Shown one piece after another: positions 1 to 5,646 of a stretch of 8,701 nucleotides of DNA; position 1 is the stretch's first letter; the number at the start of each line of letters is the position of its first letter. The stretch covers positions 1 to 8,701 of the forward strand of contig JAHKKJ010000112.1 in assembly GCA_020027655.1 (NCBI GenBank), written 5' to 3'. Made by a program: the position numbers and the translations under genes. The notes under the pieces were generated by a model that worked only from the letters and a program-made list of their open reading frames with translations, did no database searches and was not told the origin of the DNA. The DNA is from Deltaproteobacteria bacterium (GTDB taxonomy: Bacteria; Desulfobacterota; Binatia; UBA9968).

Positions 1-716
1 GAGATCGGTCCATTGATGCCGAATATTGCAAGCTGGATCATCTGCCCGGGCTTGACACCGCGGCCGATGACTAATCGGTTTTCAGCGTTCCAGCCTTTGA
101 TCACCGAGCCACCGCTTTGCCCTGCGGCTCGCGGCAATTCGCCGTCCACCCAGATTTCCGCGTAATCATCTATGGATGTCGCCAATACGATCGTGGAGCC
201 GGTTGGATTGAAGTTGCCGATCCGTTCCGGGACTGTGATCTTGATCCGGTACCAGTTGAAGGCGAGTCTTCCCGCGGACCGGCGCTTATCCAAAGTCGTG
301 GGATCTATGACTTCCCATTTGGAGTCGTCGAACTTGGTGCGGCCGGCGCGGGGCGTGAAATCATATGCTTTGTTTTGACTGTTCGATGGCTGACCATCTG
401 CACCGGGAGCCTTAAAATCCACTTCGATAATCTTGGTATCGCTATAGCGCCATTCGCCTTTGACAAGTTGAGCGCCTTCTCTTTTAGCGAGATCGATGGT
501 TGCTTCCGGTTTGCGTTTGGCCAGCATTTCGTCCAGATTCGCAGTCAGCGCTACAGACGAAGAAAGCAGCAGGGTTCCGATGACAGCAGCGATGATGGCT
601 ACTGCACCCTCACCCTGCCCTCTCCCTCGCAGGGCTCGCAGGGAGAGGGTTAGGAGCGGAAACGCGAGACGATTGAACGCGTGTTTGGCTGTTTGCAGTT
701 GCTTGCAAGTTTTCAT
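1..716 (-). CDS. Gluconolactonase-like (SMP-30 type) secreted protein, N-terminal part only
   Basis: The frame is open from the ATG at 716 to the window edge (238 codons), so the 3' part is missing. The start is supported by GAGGT six bases upstream, which overlaps the TGA stop of the preceding gene. Residues 38-58 form a hydrophobic export segment (AVAIIAAVIGTLLLSSS...). After this comes a soluble domain with a beta-sandwich look; recognisable stretches are DDYAEIWVDGELPR (183-196) and the block around 207-238 ending IQLAIFGINGPI. From memory, this N-terminal domain is found in bacterial gluconolactonase/SMP-30/LRE proteins, with the calcium-dependent lactonase beta-propeller downstream. That catalytic part lies outside the window, so the enzyme call is an inference. 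It is the third gene of the HbpS operon. Residues about 21-38 are encoded by a GC-rich palindromic repeat that lengthens the region before the hydrophobic core. Another sugar-binding exported protein is possible. Confidence 0.6.
   Translation of the reverse strand, partial: MKTCKQLQTAKHAFNRLAFPLLTLSLRALRGRGQGEGAVAIIAAVIGTLLLSSSVALTANLDEMLAKRKPEATIDLAKREGAQLVKGEWRYSDTKIIEVDFKAPGADGQPSNSQNKAYDFTPRAGRTKFDDSKWEVIDPTTLDKRRSAGRLAFNWYRIKITVPERIGNFNPTGSTIVLATSIDDYAEIWVDGELPRAAGQSGGSVIKGWNAENRLVIGRGVKPGQMIQLAIFGINGPI
604..654. repeat. GC-rich interspersed palindromic element inside a coding sequence
   Basis: The sequence contains perfect 10-bp arms, CCCTCTCCCT at 618-627 and AGGGAGAGGG at 640-649, around a 12-base loop. 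Partly matching flanks (CCCTCACCCTG on the left, TTAGGAG on the right) extend the symmetry. A tandem 9-bp direct repeat, CTCGCAGGG, occurs at 626-634 and 635-643. Elements of the type CCCTCACCC...CCCTCTCCC/GGGAGAGGG are, from memory, dispersed in many bacterial genomes. Here the element lies in frame within the gluconolactonase-like gene. Confidence 0.7.
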
Positions 717-725
717 GGCGATACC

Positions 726-1595
726 TCAGTTAGCTGATCTGACCTTGACGACATAATAGTTGAGCGGACCTTTAATTTCTTTGAACCAGTGCGGCACGCC
801 GTTAGGAACGATGATCACGTCGCCCTTGGTGATCTGGCGCGTCTCGCCGCCTTTTACGTCTTTGCCGCGAATCTCTTCGGCCTCAATGTTCTTCCCGTCG
901 ACCACCGTGCCGCCGGTGACCAGAGTTGCCGAGCCTTCCAGCATGTAGATGATGTCGGTGTCGCGGGTGTGCACCTCGACCACGCCTGGACTTTCGCGGT
1001 GGCTGGCGTGGACCTTATAGTTGGCGATCTCAATCAACGGCATGCCTTTCTCAAAGGCCTTGGTTACCTTGGCCGCCGGGAAGTAGGTCACTTTCGGTGA
1101 GTCGCTCTTACCTGACGAAGTCGTGGCCGCGAAAACCTTTGCGCCGGCCAGGGCGATATCTTCGTCTTCCTGCGGGGTGTTGCCGCTGACGCCTATGGCG
1201 CCGACGACCTTGCCCTCAAAAACGAGGGGAACGCCTCCTTGAAGTGGCGTCGCGCCGGGCAGAGCAAGGGCTGCGACACGCCCGTCGCGGACCTGGTCCT
1301 CGAAAACCTTGCTAGGACGCCTGAAGATGGCAGCGGTCCTTGCTTTGCCGATTCCGACATCCACGCTCGCTACCTGCGTGTCGTTGAGGCGTTTAAGAAC
1401 GAGGGGATATCCGCCGTCGTCTACCACCACGATGACGACGGTTGCGTTACGTTTCTTGGCTTCCGCTTCCGCGGCGGCGGCGACTTTCTCGGCCGCTTCC
1501 AGGGTTAGAATCTTCTTGTCTAGAAGTTGAGCCTGAACACCACCCACTGGTAACAGGAGTAACGAGAGTACAATTAAACTCTTGATAATTTTCAT
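726..1595 (-). CDS. Secreted HbpS/GlcG (DUF336) domain fused to a C-terminal cupin domain
   Basis: This is a 289-residue protein. A signal peptide with a hydrophobic core (about 5-20) probably ends at VQA/Q near residue 22. Residues 29-157 form an HbpS/GlcG (DUF336) domain, with the family signatures VVVDDGGYPLVLKRL (56-70), GIGKARTAA (81-89), TPLQGGVPL (116-124) and VVGAIGVSG (130-138). Residues about 190-287 form a cupin domain, with a first motif VHTRDTDIIYMLEGSA (208-223) and a second GDVIIVPNGVPHWF (258-271). H209 and H269 are plausible metal ligands. HbpS proteins bind heme or other small ligands extracellularly; the ligand and reaction here are unknown. GAGGAG lies nine bases upstream of the ATG. 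The gene follows a paralogous single-domain HbpS gene by 34 bp and is followed after nine bases by the gluconolactonase-like start, so one transcript is likely. Confidence 0.88.
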   Translation of the reverse strand: MKIIKSLIVLSLLLLPVGGVQAQLLDKKILTLEAAEKVAAAAEAEAKKRNATVVIVVVDDGGYPLVLKRLNDTQVASVDVGIGKARTAAIFRRPSKVFEDQVRDGRVAALALPGATPLQGGVPLVFEGKVVGAIGVSGNTPQEDEDIALAGAKVFAATTSSGKSDSPKVTYFPAAKVTKAFEKGMPLIEIANYKVHASHRESPGVVEVHTRDTDIIYMLEGSATLVTGGTVVDGKNIEAEEIRGKDVKGGETRQITKGDVIIVPNGVPHWFKEIKGPLNYYVVKVRSAN

Positions 1596-1629
1596 GACTG
1601 GCTCCTCTTACGATCCAGCTCTGTAAAAA

Positions 1630-2127
1630 TTACTTTGCTTGAGCCGAAGTTGTTGCCAAAGCATTGGCGCCGGCGATGGCAAGCTCTTCGTCCTGCTGCG
1701 CGCTGGCGGCGCCGCTGACACCCACCGCTCCGATGACTTGGCCATCGACGAGGATCGGAATCCCGCCCTGGAGCGGCGTGAAGTCGGCCAAGGTGGTCAT
1801 CGCCGTCCGCCCCTTATTGATCACGTCTTCGAAGAACTTCGTAGGCCGTTTGAACAAGACTGCAGTCCGCGCCTTGCCAATCGAAATGTTCGCGCCGGCG
1901 GCAAAGGTATTATCCAGCCGCTCAACCGCAACGAGATTACCTCCTTCGTCGACGACAGCGATGGCGCCACCGGGCGCGTTCTTGTTCTTGGCCTCGGCAA
2001 CTGCTGCGGCGATTACTTTTTTGGCGCCTTCCAAAGTTAGACCTTTTTTCTGAACGGTTTGCGCCCAACCGACGGTAGCGAGCGTCAGCATTGTAACCAT
2101 GCTCAGTGCGCTAATGATGGGCTTCAT
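1630..2127 (-). CDS. Secreted HbpS/GlcG-family (DUF336) heme-binding-type protein
   Basis: This is a 165-residue protein with a clear signal peptide (MKPIISALSMVTMLTLATVGWAQ), cleaved near residue 23. The rest is a single HbpS/GlcG domain: LTLEGAKKVIAAA, AIAVVDEGGNLVAVERL, SIGKARTAVLFKRP, TPLQGGIPI and GQVIGAVGVSG. It closely matches the N-terminal domain of the next gene, so the two are tandem paralogues. HbpS of Streptomyces binds heme outside the cell and tunes a redox-sensing two-component system, while GlcG is encoded with glycolate oxidase genes. Neither partner is visible here, so the ligand is open. AAGGA precedes the ATG, and an ECF-like promoter ends 49 bases upstream. It is the first gene of a three-gene operon. 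Confidence 0.88.
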   Translation of the reverse strand: MKPIISALSMVTMLTLATVGWAQTVQKKGLTLEGAKKVIAAAVAEAKNKNAPGGAIAVVDEGGNLVAVERLDNTFAAGANISIGKARTAVLFKRPTKFFEDVINKGRTAMTTLADFTPLQGGIPILVDGQVIGAVGVSGAASAQQDEELAIAGANALATTSAQAK

Positions 2128-2176
2128 AGATTTTCCTTTCGACTGTAAGCAATTTGGGCGATCGATTTCTTGTTAG

Positions 2177-2207
2177 GTTAGATGCGAGGTGCACGAGAAA
2201 AGATGCG
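2177..2207 (-). promoter_or_regulatory. ECF-like promoter of the HbpS-cupin-gluconolactonase operon (site A)
   Basis: On the minus strand, CGCATC (2207-2202) is followed after exactly 16 bases by GCATCTAAC (2185-2177). The -10 block is identical to those at 5305-5297 and 5882-5874. The block ends 49 bases before the ATG at 2127. The -35/-10 assignment follows ECF promoter geometry and has not been tested. Confidence 0.65.
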
Positions 2208-2267
2208 CGTTGGGAGGTGAAAGGATATCAGCGCTGCGAAAGATGTAATGATCGTAAGACAGCTTAG

Positions 2268-2288
2268 CCGTTCGAGAGCGACGAACGG
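2268..2288. other. Intergenic hairpin downstream of the aquaporin gene
   Basis: CCGTTCG (2268-2274) and CGAACGG (2282-2288) form a perfect 7-bp stem with a 7-base loop. It lies between the aquaporin stop (2352) and the HbpS operon promoter (2207). No T-run follows on either strand, so it is not a standard intrinsic terminator. It could mark the end of the aquaporin transcript or be an unrelated protein-binding dyad. The rest of 2128-2351 holds site A and nothing else I can name. Confidence 0.35.
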
Positions 2289-2351
2289 TCGACGCATCAT
2301 TTAGCTGACGCAAGGGATGGCTCGGTGAGTATTGCGCTTTCCGCCTGCGTT

Positions 2352-3197
2352 TTAGTGGTTCGCAGAAACTTCAGAGACTTGGCTGGGAATTGTGAGGATA
2401 CTTTCAGATCTGACTTTGCCGGCCGGTTTGCCGCAGAAGATGCAGCGTTTATCGTTATCGTGATGAAGCTTGGCACAAGTGACGCTAACACTCCCTCGGC
2501 TCCGGACATACACTTCTGCTGCGGACAGCATGCCGATCAGCGGCGCAGTGAAGTAAATCCACAAGGCCGTCCAATGCTGCGCGGGCAAAGCGGAAGCAAA
2601 GGTGCGGGCGGGATTCATGCTCATGCCTGAGATCGGAGCTTCAAAAGTAATGTAAGTCGCTACCAATGTGCCCGCGCAAAGCCCTGTAAGCTTGTGCAGC
2701 CGAGGGTTGTTGGAGATATGCAAAATGACCGTCATTAGGACGAAGGCAATCGCAACCTCGGCTAGGAATGCAACGGCGGCTCCAGCGTCACCGGGCATAG
2801 TGACGACATGGTTCACCGATGGATGTGAGACCCATCCTGCAAGAACAGCTGAGGCCAGAAGGGCTCCGGCCATTCCTCCGACGAATTGGGAGGTGACGTA
2901 AAAGACGGCATCCCACGTGGCGACCTTACCGAGCCGAAGGAAGGTTAAGGTAGTCGACGGGTTGATATGAGCGCCTGACTGTTTGCCCCACGGTGAATAG
3001 ATTATTGTAATGGCCGTTGATCCCATGGCGAGACCCATTAAGAAACGGCGCAACAACGGGTTTGGAATGGCCTGATGAACCAGAGACCCAGGATGTTCCA
3101 AAATCGTGCCGAACGTGAAGGCCGAAACCATGAAGAAACCGAGGCAGGTTGCCTCCATCAGATACTCGGGCCAGTGGTGCTTCAATGCGTCTGTCAT
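2352..3197 (-). CDS. Aquaporin / MIP-family channel
   Basis: This is a 281-residue membrane channel for water or small neutral solutes. The two MIP half-helix motifs are visible: SGAHINPST (74-82), where the usual NPA is NPS, and MSMNPART (192-199) with a normal NPA. Hydrophobic segments lie at about 18-32, 51-67, 96-121, 140-161, 170-184 and 212-228, as expected for six helices. The C-terminal tail (about 229-281) contains C241, C252 and C255 in a CAKLHH...RCIFCG arrangement; from memory, related environmental aquaporins share a similar CAKL...RCIF tail. The ATG at 3197 has no ribosome site and lies almost at the predicted transcription start, so it would be leaderless. An in-frame ATG at 3158 has GGAG six bases upstream. 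The HWPEYLMEA stretch between them looks like conserved family sequence, so I keep 3197. Substrate cannot be read from this sequence. Confidence 0.92.
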   Translation of the reverse strand: MTDALKHHWPEYLMEATCLGFFMVSAFTFGTILEHPGSLVHQAIPNPLLRRFLMGLAMGSTAITIIYSPWGKQSGAHINPSTTLTFLRLGKVATWDAVFYVTSQFVGGMAGALLASAVLAGWVSHPSVNHVVTMPGDAGAAVAFLAEVAIAFVLMTVILHISNNPRLHKLTGLCAGTLVATYITFEAPISGMSMNPARTFASALPAQHWTALWIYFTAPLIGMLSAAEVYVRSRGSVSVTCAKLHHDNDKRCIFCGKPAGKVRSESILTIPSQVSEVSANH

Positions 3198-3202
3198 GTA
3201 TT

Positions 3203-3233
3203 GTTGGATGTCGAATGATTGGTGAAAGATGCG
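3203..3233 (-). promoter_or_regulatory. Candidate degenerate ECF-like promoter of the aquaporin gene (site D)
   Basis: On the minus strand, CGCATC (3233-3228) is followed after 16 bases by ACATCCAAC (3211-3203). The -35 block is identical to that of site A and the spacer is the same. The -10 block differs from GCATCTAAC at two of nine bases. It ends five bases before the ATG at 3197 and 44 bases before the in-frame ATG at 3158. Confidence 0.45.
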
Positions 3234-3299
3234 AAATGGATAAACAATTGGTGCCCGGTCGGAGATTGTTAAATCACCTTTACCTTCAGGCGCAACACA

Positions 3300-3372
3300 G
3301 AGTCATTCTGAGGCGAAGCCGAAGAATCTATGTCGAACGGCTTAGATCCTTCGCTGTCGCTCAGGATGACTC
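3300..3372. repeat. Interspersed palindromic repeat between dehydrogenase and aquaporin genes
   Basis: The left arm begins GAGTCATTCTGAGGCGAAGC at 3300. The right arm ends CTCAGGATGACTC at 3372. The arms are imperfectly complementary over about 30 bases each; the inner parts read GAAGAATCTA and TTAGATCCTTC. The core GTCATTCTGAGCGAAGCGAAGAAT is, from memory, a repeat dispersed in many environmental genomes. As RNA it could form a long hairpin after the dehydrogenase stop (3449) and end or stabilise that transcript. The remainder of 3234-3448 shows nothing I can name. Confidence 0.7.
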
Positions 3373-3448
3373 ACTCCGCGGAAGCGCGGGTAGTGCCCGG
3401 CTTGCAGAAAGTTCCTGTCAAGCTTCTTGGTTTAGCGCCGCGAGTGAG

Positions 3449-4561
3449 TCAGTTCAGCTTAATAACGTTCTTGATTCCTCCGGACCGGCCAAGAAGGAGA
3501 TCGCTGTATGCGTCCATTGGAAAGCGCCCGGTGATCAGCGATTTCACCGCATCAGGCCAGCGCTTGGTAAAAGTCCCGAGGTCTCGAATAGAGTTTTCAA
3601 AGGACTCGCGTCCGGCGTTGACCGTGCCGAAGACGACTTGGTTCTTCAGGACCAGATTGCGCATCATGAGGTCGGTATCGACTTCGATGGGTCCTTTCCT
3701 GCCAGGTACTCCCGTAAAGATAAAAATCCCGTTAGTGCCGAGATACTTCATCATTTCAAAGGACAAGCTCGAAGCCCCGGTGGCTTCGTAGACGAGATCA
3801 ATGTTGCCGATCTGTTGGGGAAGCATTTCGGGAGCGATTTTTTCCGACGAAATATAATGTGCGCCGATCGATTCCAATAGTTGAGACTTCGGATTCGGAG
3901 CAGACTCTCGGGAGTAAACGTAAGTATCAAAGTCATTGTTCACCAATGCCATCGCTCCAAGCAAACCCACGGGCCCCGCGCCGAGGACCACGGCCCGATG
4001 GCGATAAGCTGCTGCTTTTCTCGGCGTTACCGAACAGCTCCAAGGCAAGCGCTGTTGAACTTGCCAGACTTGCGTCAGGCCCTTTTCAGCGATAGTCAGC
4101 GGTTCTACCAGAACGGCAACCTCACGCATTTCTTCGGGCACGAGATTCATGTACTTTTCGTCATCGACGACGAACTGAACCATGAAGCCGTGCCTTTCTT
4201 TAATCCCGCGCTCTTGAAAATCTCCAGTGAAACAAAAGTCCTGGCGATCCGCGCGGCAGGCAACGCAGTAATCATGAGGGCAGGGACGTCGAACCATTGG
4301 TACAACGAGATCGCCGACCTTCACCCGTGTGACTTTCGGCCCGACCTCGACGACTTCGCCCAACGACTCATGACCGATGACCAATTGTTCCGAGCCTACC
4401 GGCGGAGTGCCATATTCAAAGGCACAGATTTCCTTGTCCGTGCCACAGACGCCGGCCTCGAGCATGCGAAGCTTGACGTCCGTGGGGGTGAGAATCCTCG
4501 GTTCGGCTTGATTGATAATTTCAACTTTCCTTTTTTGCGGCGTGACGGCTATAGCTTTCAT
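3449..4561 (-). CDS. Zinc-dependent glucose 1-dehydrogenase-like enzyme (medium-chain dehydrogenase)
   Basis: This 370-residue protein has the medium-chain alcohol dehydrogenase plan. Residues 36-42 read AGVCGTD, with catalytic-zinc ligand C39. H64 and E65 (GHES) and E153 (VEPLT) complete the ligand set seen in archaeal-type glucose dehydrogenases. C94, C99, C102 and C110 form a structural-zinc lobe. GAGPVGLLGA (194-203) is the NAD(P)-binding glycine motif. The overall pattern, including FxxGxxxERGIKExHG (111-125), fits the Sulfolobus/Haloferax glucose 1-dehydrogenase group, which oxidises aldoses to lactones. Other sugar or polyol substrates remain possible. AGGAG lies eight bases before the ATG. 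The upstream zf-HC2 gene ends 51 bases away, with a candidate ECF promoter inside its 3' end. The product would be the substrate of a gluconolactonase such as the one suggested at 1-716. Confidence 0.87.
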   Translation of the reverse strand: MKAIAVTPQKRKVEIINQAEPRILTPTDVKLRMLEAGVCGTDKEICAFEYGTPPVGSEQLVIGHESLGEVVEVGPKVTRVKVGDLVVPMVRRPCPHDYCVACRADRQDFCFTGDFQERGIKERHGFMVQFVVDDEKYMNLVPEEMREVAVLVEPLTIAEKGLTQVWQVQQRLPWSCSVTPRKAAAYRHRAVVLGAGPVGLLGAMALVNNDFDTYVYSRESAPNPKSQLLESIGAHYISSEKIAPEMLPQQIGNIDLVYEATGASSLSFEMMKYLGTNGIFIFTGVPGRKGPIEVDTDLMMRNLVLKNQVVFGTVNAGRESFENSIRDLGTFTKRWPDAVKSLITGRFPMDAYSDLLLGRSGGIKNVIKLN

Positions 4562-4591
4562 AGTGCGGTCTCCTAAAATTTGGCGATCAGT

Positions 4592-4606
4592 GGGTATGAA
4601 CTACCC
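4592..4606. other. Small dyad in the leader of the dehydrogenase gene
   Basis: GGGTA (4592-4596) and TACCC (4602-4606) form a 5-bp inverted repeat around five bases. It lies between the predicted transcription start of site E and the ribosome-binding site of the dehydrogenase. It is short and could be chance; an operator or leader hairpin is possible. Confidence 0.25.
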
Positions 4607-4612
4607 AATTCA

Positions 4613-4975
4613 TCATGTCGTTAGATAGGTGTTGGAGATAAAAAGGTGCAGCCAGAATATAAATGTGGCGAGTAATCCGGGCCTTTTGGGGGGAAGCTTC
4701 AGCGGTTTGGGCTGAATGTTGAGTGATTGGAATTTTAGAAACGATTTCGTGGCATCGATGGTTTTCTTGTAGGTATTCAAAAAGGCCGTGCAATCCGGGC
4801 ACTGACCCAAGTGTTTTTCGAAGGCCGCGAGAACCGTCGGGTTCAACCGCCCTGCCAAGTAATCCGCGATTAGGGCCACCTCATCTTTGCACGTGTGGTC
4901 TGGTAAGGCGGCCCGCTGAAATTTTGGTTTAATGTTCAATGAACTTTCTTTTCGTTTGATCGGGGGCTGCGGCAT
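4613..4975 (-). CDS. zf-HC2 anti-sigma-like protein, paralogue of the one at 5949-6233
   Basis: With the ATG at 4975 this is a 120-residue protein. A zinc-binding motif is made of C29, H55, C59 and C62 (HTCKDEV...EKHLGQCPDC), the arrangement of ZAS/zf-HC2 anti-sigma domains. The stretch 28-76 aligns with residues 15-63 of the protein at 5949-6233, sharing TCK, the H-x3-C-x2-C group and the block NTYKK/HTYKK. Unlike that paralogue, it ends in a proline/lysine-rich linker (88-99) and a hydrophobic tail (GLLATFIFWLHLFI, 100-113) that may insert in the membrane. No sigma gene is adjacent. The ATG has a poor ribosome site; a TTG at 4939 (GAAAG upstream) is an alternative start. It follows the 87-residue gene by 22 bp. 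A longer frame from 5155 exists but would overlap that gene and is unlikely. Confidence 0.75.
   Translation of the reverse strand: MPQPPIKRKESSLNIKPKFQRAALPDHTCKDEVALIADYLAGRLNPTVLAAFEKHLGQCPDCTAFLNTYKKTIDATKSFLKFQSLNIQPKPLKLPPKRPGLLATFIFWLHLFISNTYLTT
4620..4650 (-). promoter_or_regulatory. ECF-like promoter for the dehydrogenase, inside the zf-HC2 coding end (site E)
   Basis: On the minus strand, TGCACC (4650-4645) is followed after 16 bases by CTATCTAAC (4628-4620). The -35 block is identical to that of site C. The -10 block keeps ATCTAAC and differs at the first two bases. It ends 58 bases before the dehydrogenase ATG and lies within the last 13 codons of the upstream gene. Confidence 0.5.
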
Positions 4976-4997
4976 TTTTCGGTGATCGAGGGGCTTG

Positions 4998-5261
4998 CTA
5001 TGCCCACGCTGAGTCTCTGTTCTCCAAGGTTCTTCCGGTGTTGGCTCGGTCGGGTCTCTTGCTACCGACCAATCGGACCGGGACCGACGAACGCGCGAGT
5101 CGGACGTTATGGGAATCAAAGATGCTCTTGAATGCCGAAAGAACCAGCCTATCATCTCTTGTCAGATCAGAGAGCGTATGGAGCAGTTCCATTATGGTAG
5201 TCCGAATGGGGGCCGCTCTACGGTGATTCGTCTTTTTTTGGCTGCCTGGTCCGTGTTTCAT
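4998..5261 (-). CDS. Conserved-looking small protein of unknown function (87 aa)
   Basis: I do not recognise a named family. The start is well supported: GGAAGGAGAGG lies just upstream of the ATG at 5261, and an ECF-like promoter ends 35 bases upstream. Residues 1-20 are polar and basic. Residues 24-55 (MELLHTLSDLTRDDRLVLSA then FKSIFDSHNVRL) look like an amphipathic helical core. The tail is basic and poorly structured. There is no signal peptide, membrane segment or cysteine pair. It is the first gene of a unit with the zf-HC2 paralogue, whose ATG lies 22 bp beyond its stop. That position suggests, but does not show, a regulatory role. Confidence 0.65.
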   Translation of the reverse strand: MKHGPGSQKKTNHRRAAPIRTTIMELLHTLSDLTRDDRLVLSAFKSIFDSHNVRLARSSVPVRLVGSKRPDRANTGRTLENRDSAWA

Positions 5262-5296
5262 GTTCCTCTCCTTCCGGCTTTTCTCCCTCGTTGCAT

Positions 5297-5327
5297 GTTA
5301 GATGCATCAGTCGAAAGAAAAGTTTCA
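5297..5327 (-). promoter_or_regulatory. ECF-like promoter of the 87-aa/zf-HC2 paralogue unit (site B)
   Basis: On the minus strand, TGAAAC (5327-5322) is followed after 16 bases by GCATCTAAC (5305-5297). The -35 block resembles the AAC-containing -35 of many ECF promoters. The -10 block is identical to sites A and C. The start codon at 5261 lies 35 bases beyond. Sites A and B also share CTTTTCT at the start of the spacer. Confidence 0.65.
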
Positions 5328-5460
5328 AGGCCCTTTACATCTGGTGCATGATGATGCTCAAGATGGCTTGGTGCAGGAGAGAAAGCCAGAGGAGACGGAA
5401 GCTTCACTTCTTGATGAGACTCTGGAACGGAATCTCAAAGAGATAGCGCGGGTTCCGCAT

Positions 5461-5646
5461 CTAGGCAGTAGCCGCTACGGCCTTCTTTTCGGTCGATGCC
5501 GTGGCGTCTGAGAGCGGTTCTACGAGCAAACCCAGGTCCCGAGCTTCCTTGGCGCATTGTCCACAGACGTTGAGGTTGAGAATGTCTGTGCGGATTCGGA
5601 AAACGGCCTCACCACCCCGGAACGACTTACATCGCTCGCAGTTCAT
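5461..5646 (-). CDS. Small zinc-ribbon-like protein (61 aa)
   Basis: The protein has two CxxC knuckles, C3-x2-C6 (MNCERC) and C28-x2-C31 (CGQC), 21 residues apart. This is the usual layout of a small zinc ribbon. The tail (about 45-61) is alanine-rich and probably disordered. AAGGATAAGGA precedes the ATG. Its first 20 bases overlap the end of the 67-residue gene, so translation is probably coupled. The family and partner are unknown; binding to nucleic acid, or to a sigma/anti-sigma protein, is possible. Confidence 0.65.
   Translation of the reverse strand: MNCERCKSFRGGEAVFRIRTDILNLNVCGQCAKEARDLGLLVEPLSDATASTEKKAVAATA

Noticed and set aside
117..653. Plus-strand open frame of 178 residues
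   Set aside because: It is a shadow of the gluconolactonase-like gene on the minus strand; that frame has a ribosome site, an export segment and family-like sequence.
1504..1534. Possible sixth ECF-like site (GTTAGAATC on the plus strand, inside the HbpS-cupin gene)
   Set aside because: No matching -35 block lies 16 bases away, and the position is inside the signal-peptide region of the same gene.
2035..2065. Possible ECF-like site (GTTAGACCT) inside the first HbpS gene
   Set aside because: The -10 block match is poor and there is no matching -35 block.
3149..3880. Plus-strand open frame of 243 residues
   Set aside because: It runs across the interspersed repeat and antisense to the dehydrogenase, whose motifs are unambiguous.
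4976..5155. Upstream extension of the zf-HC2 paralogue to an in-frame start at 5155, giving 180 residues
   Set aside because: It overlaps the 87-residue gene in another frame on the same strand. The extra residues are low-complexity and there is no reason to prefer that start.
5404..5460. An 18-residue minus-strand frame (MRNPRYLFEIPFQSLIKK) starting directly after the stop of the zinc-ribbon gene
   Set aside because: It has no ribosome site and is very short. Re-initiation is possible, but there is no positive evidence.
5302..5511. Plus-strand open frame of 69 residues
   Set aside because: It runs antisense to the zinc-ribbon gene and site B, has no ribosome site and no recognisable domain.
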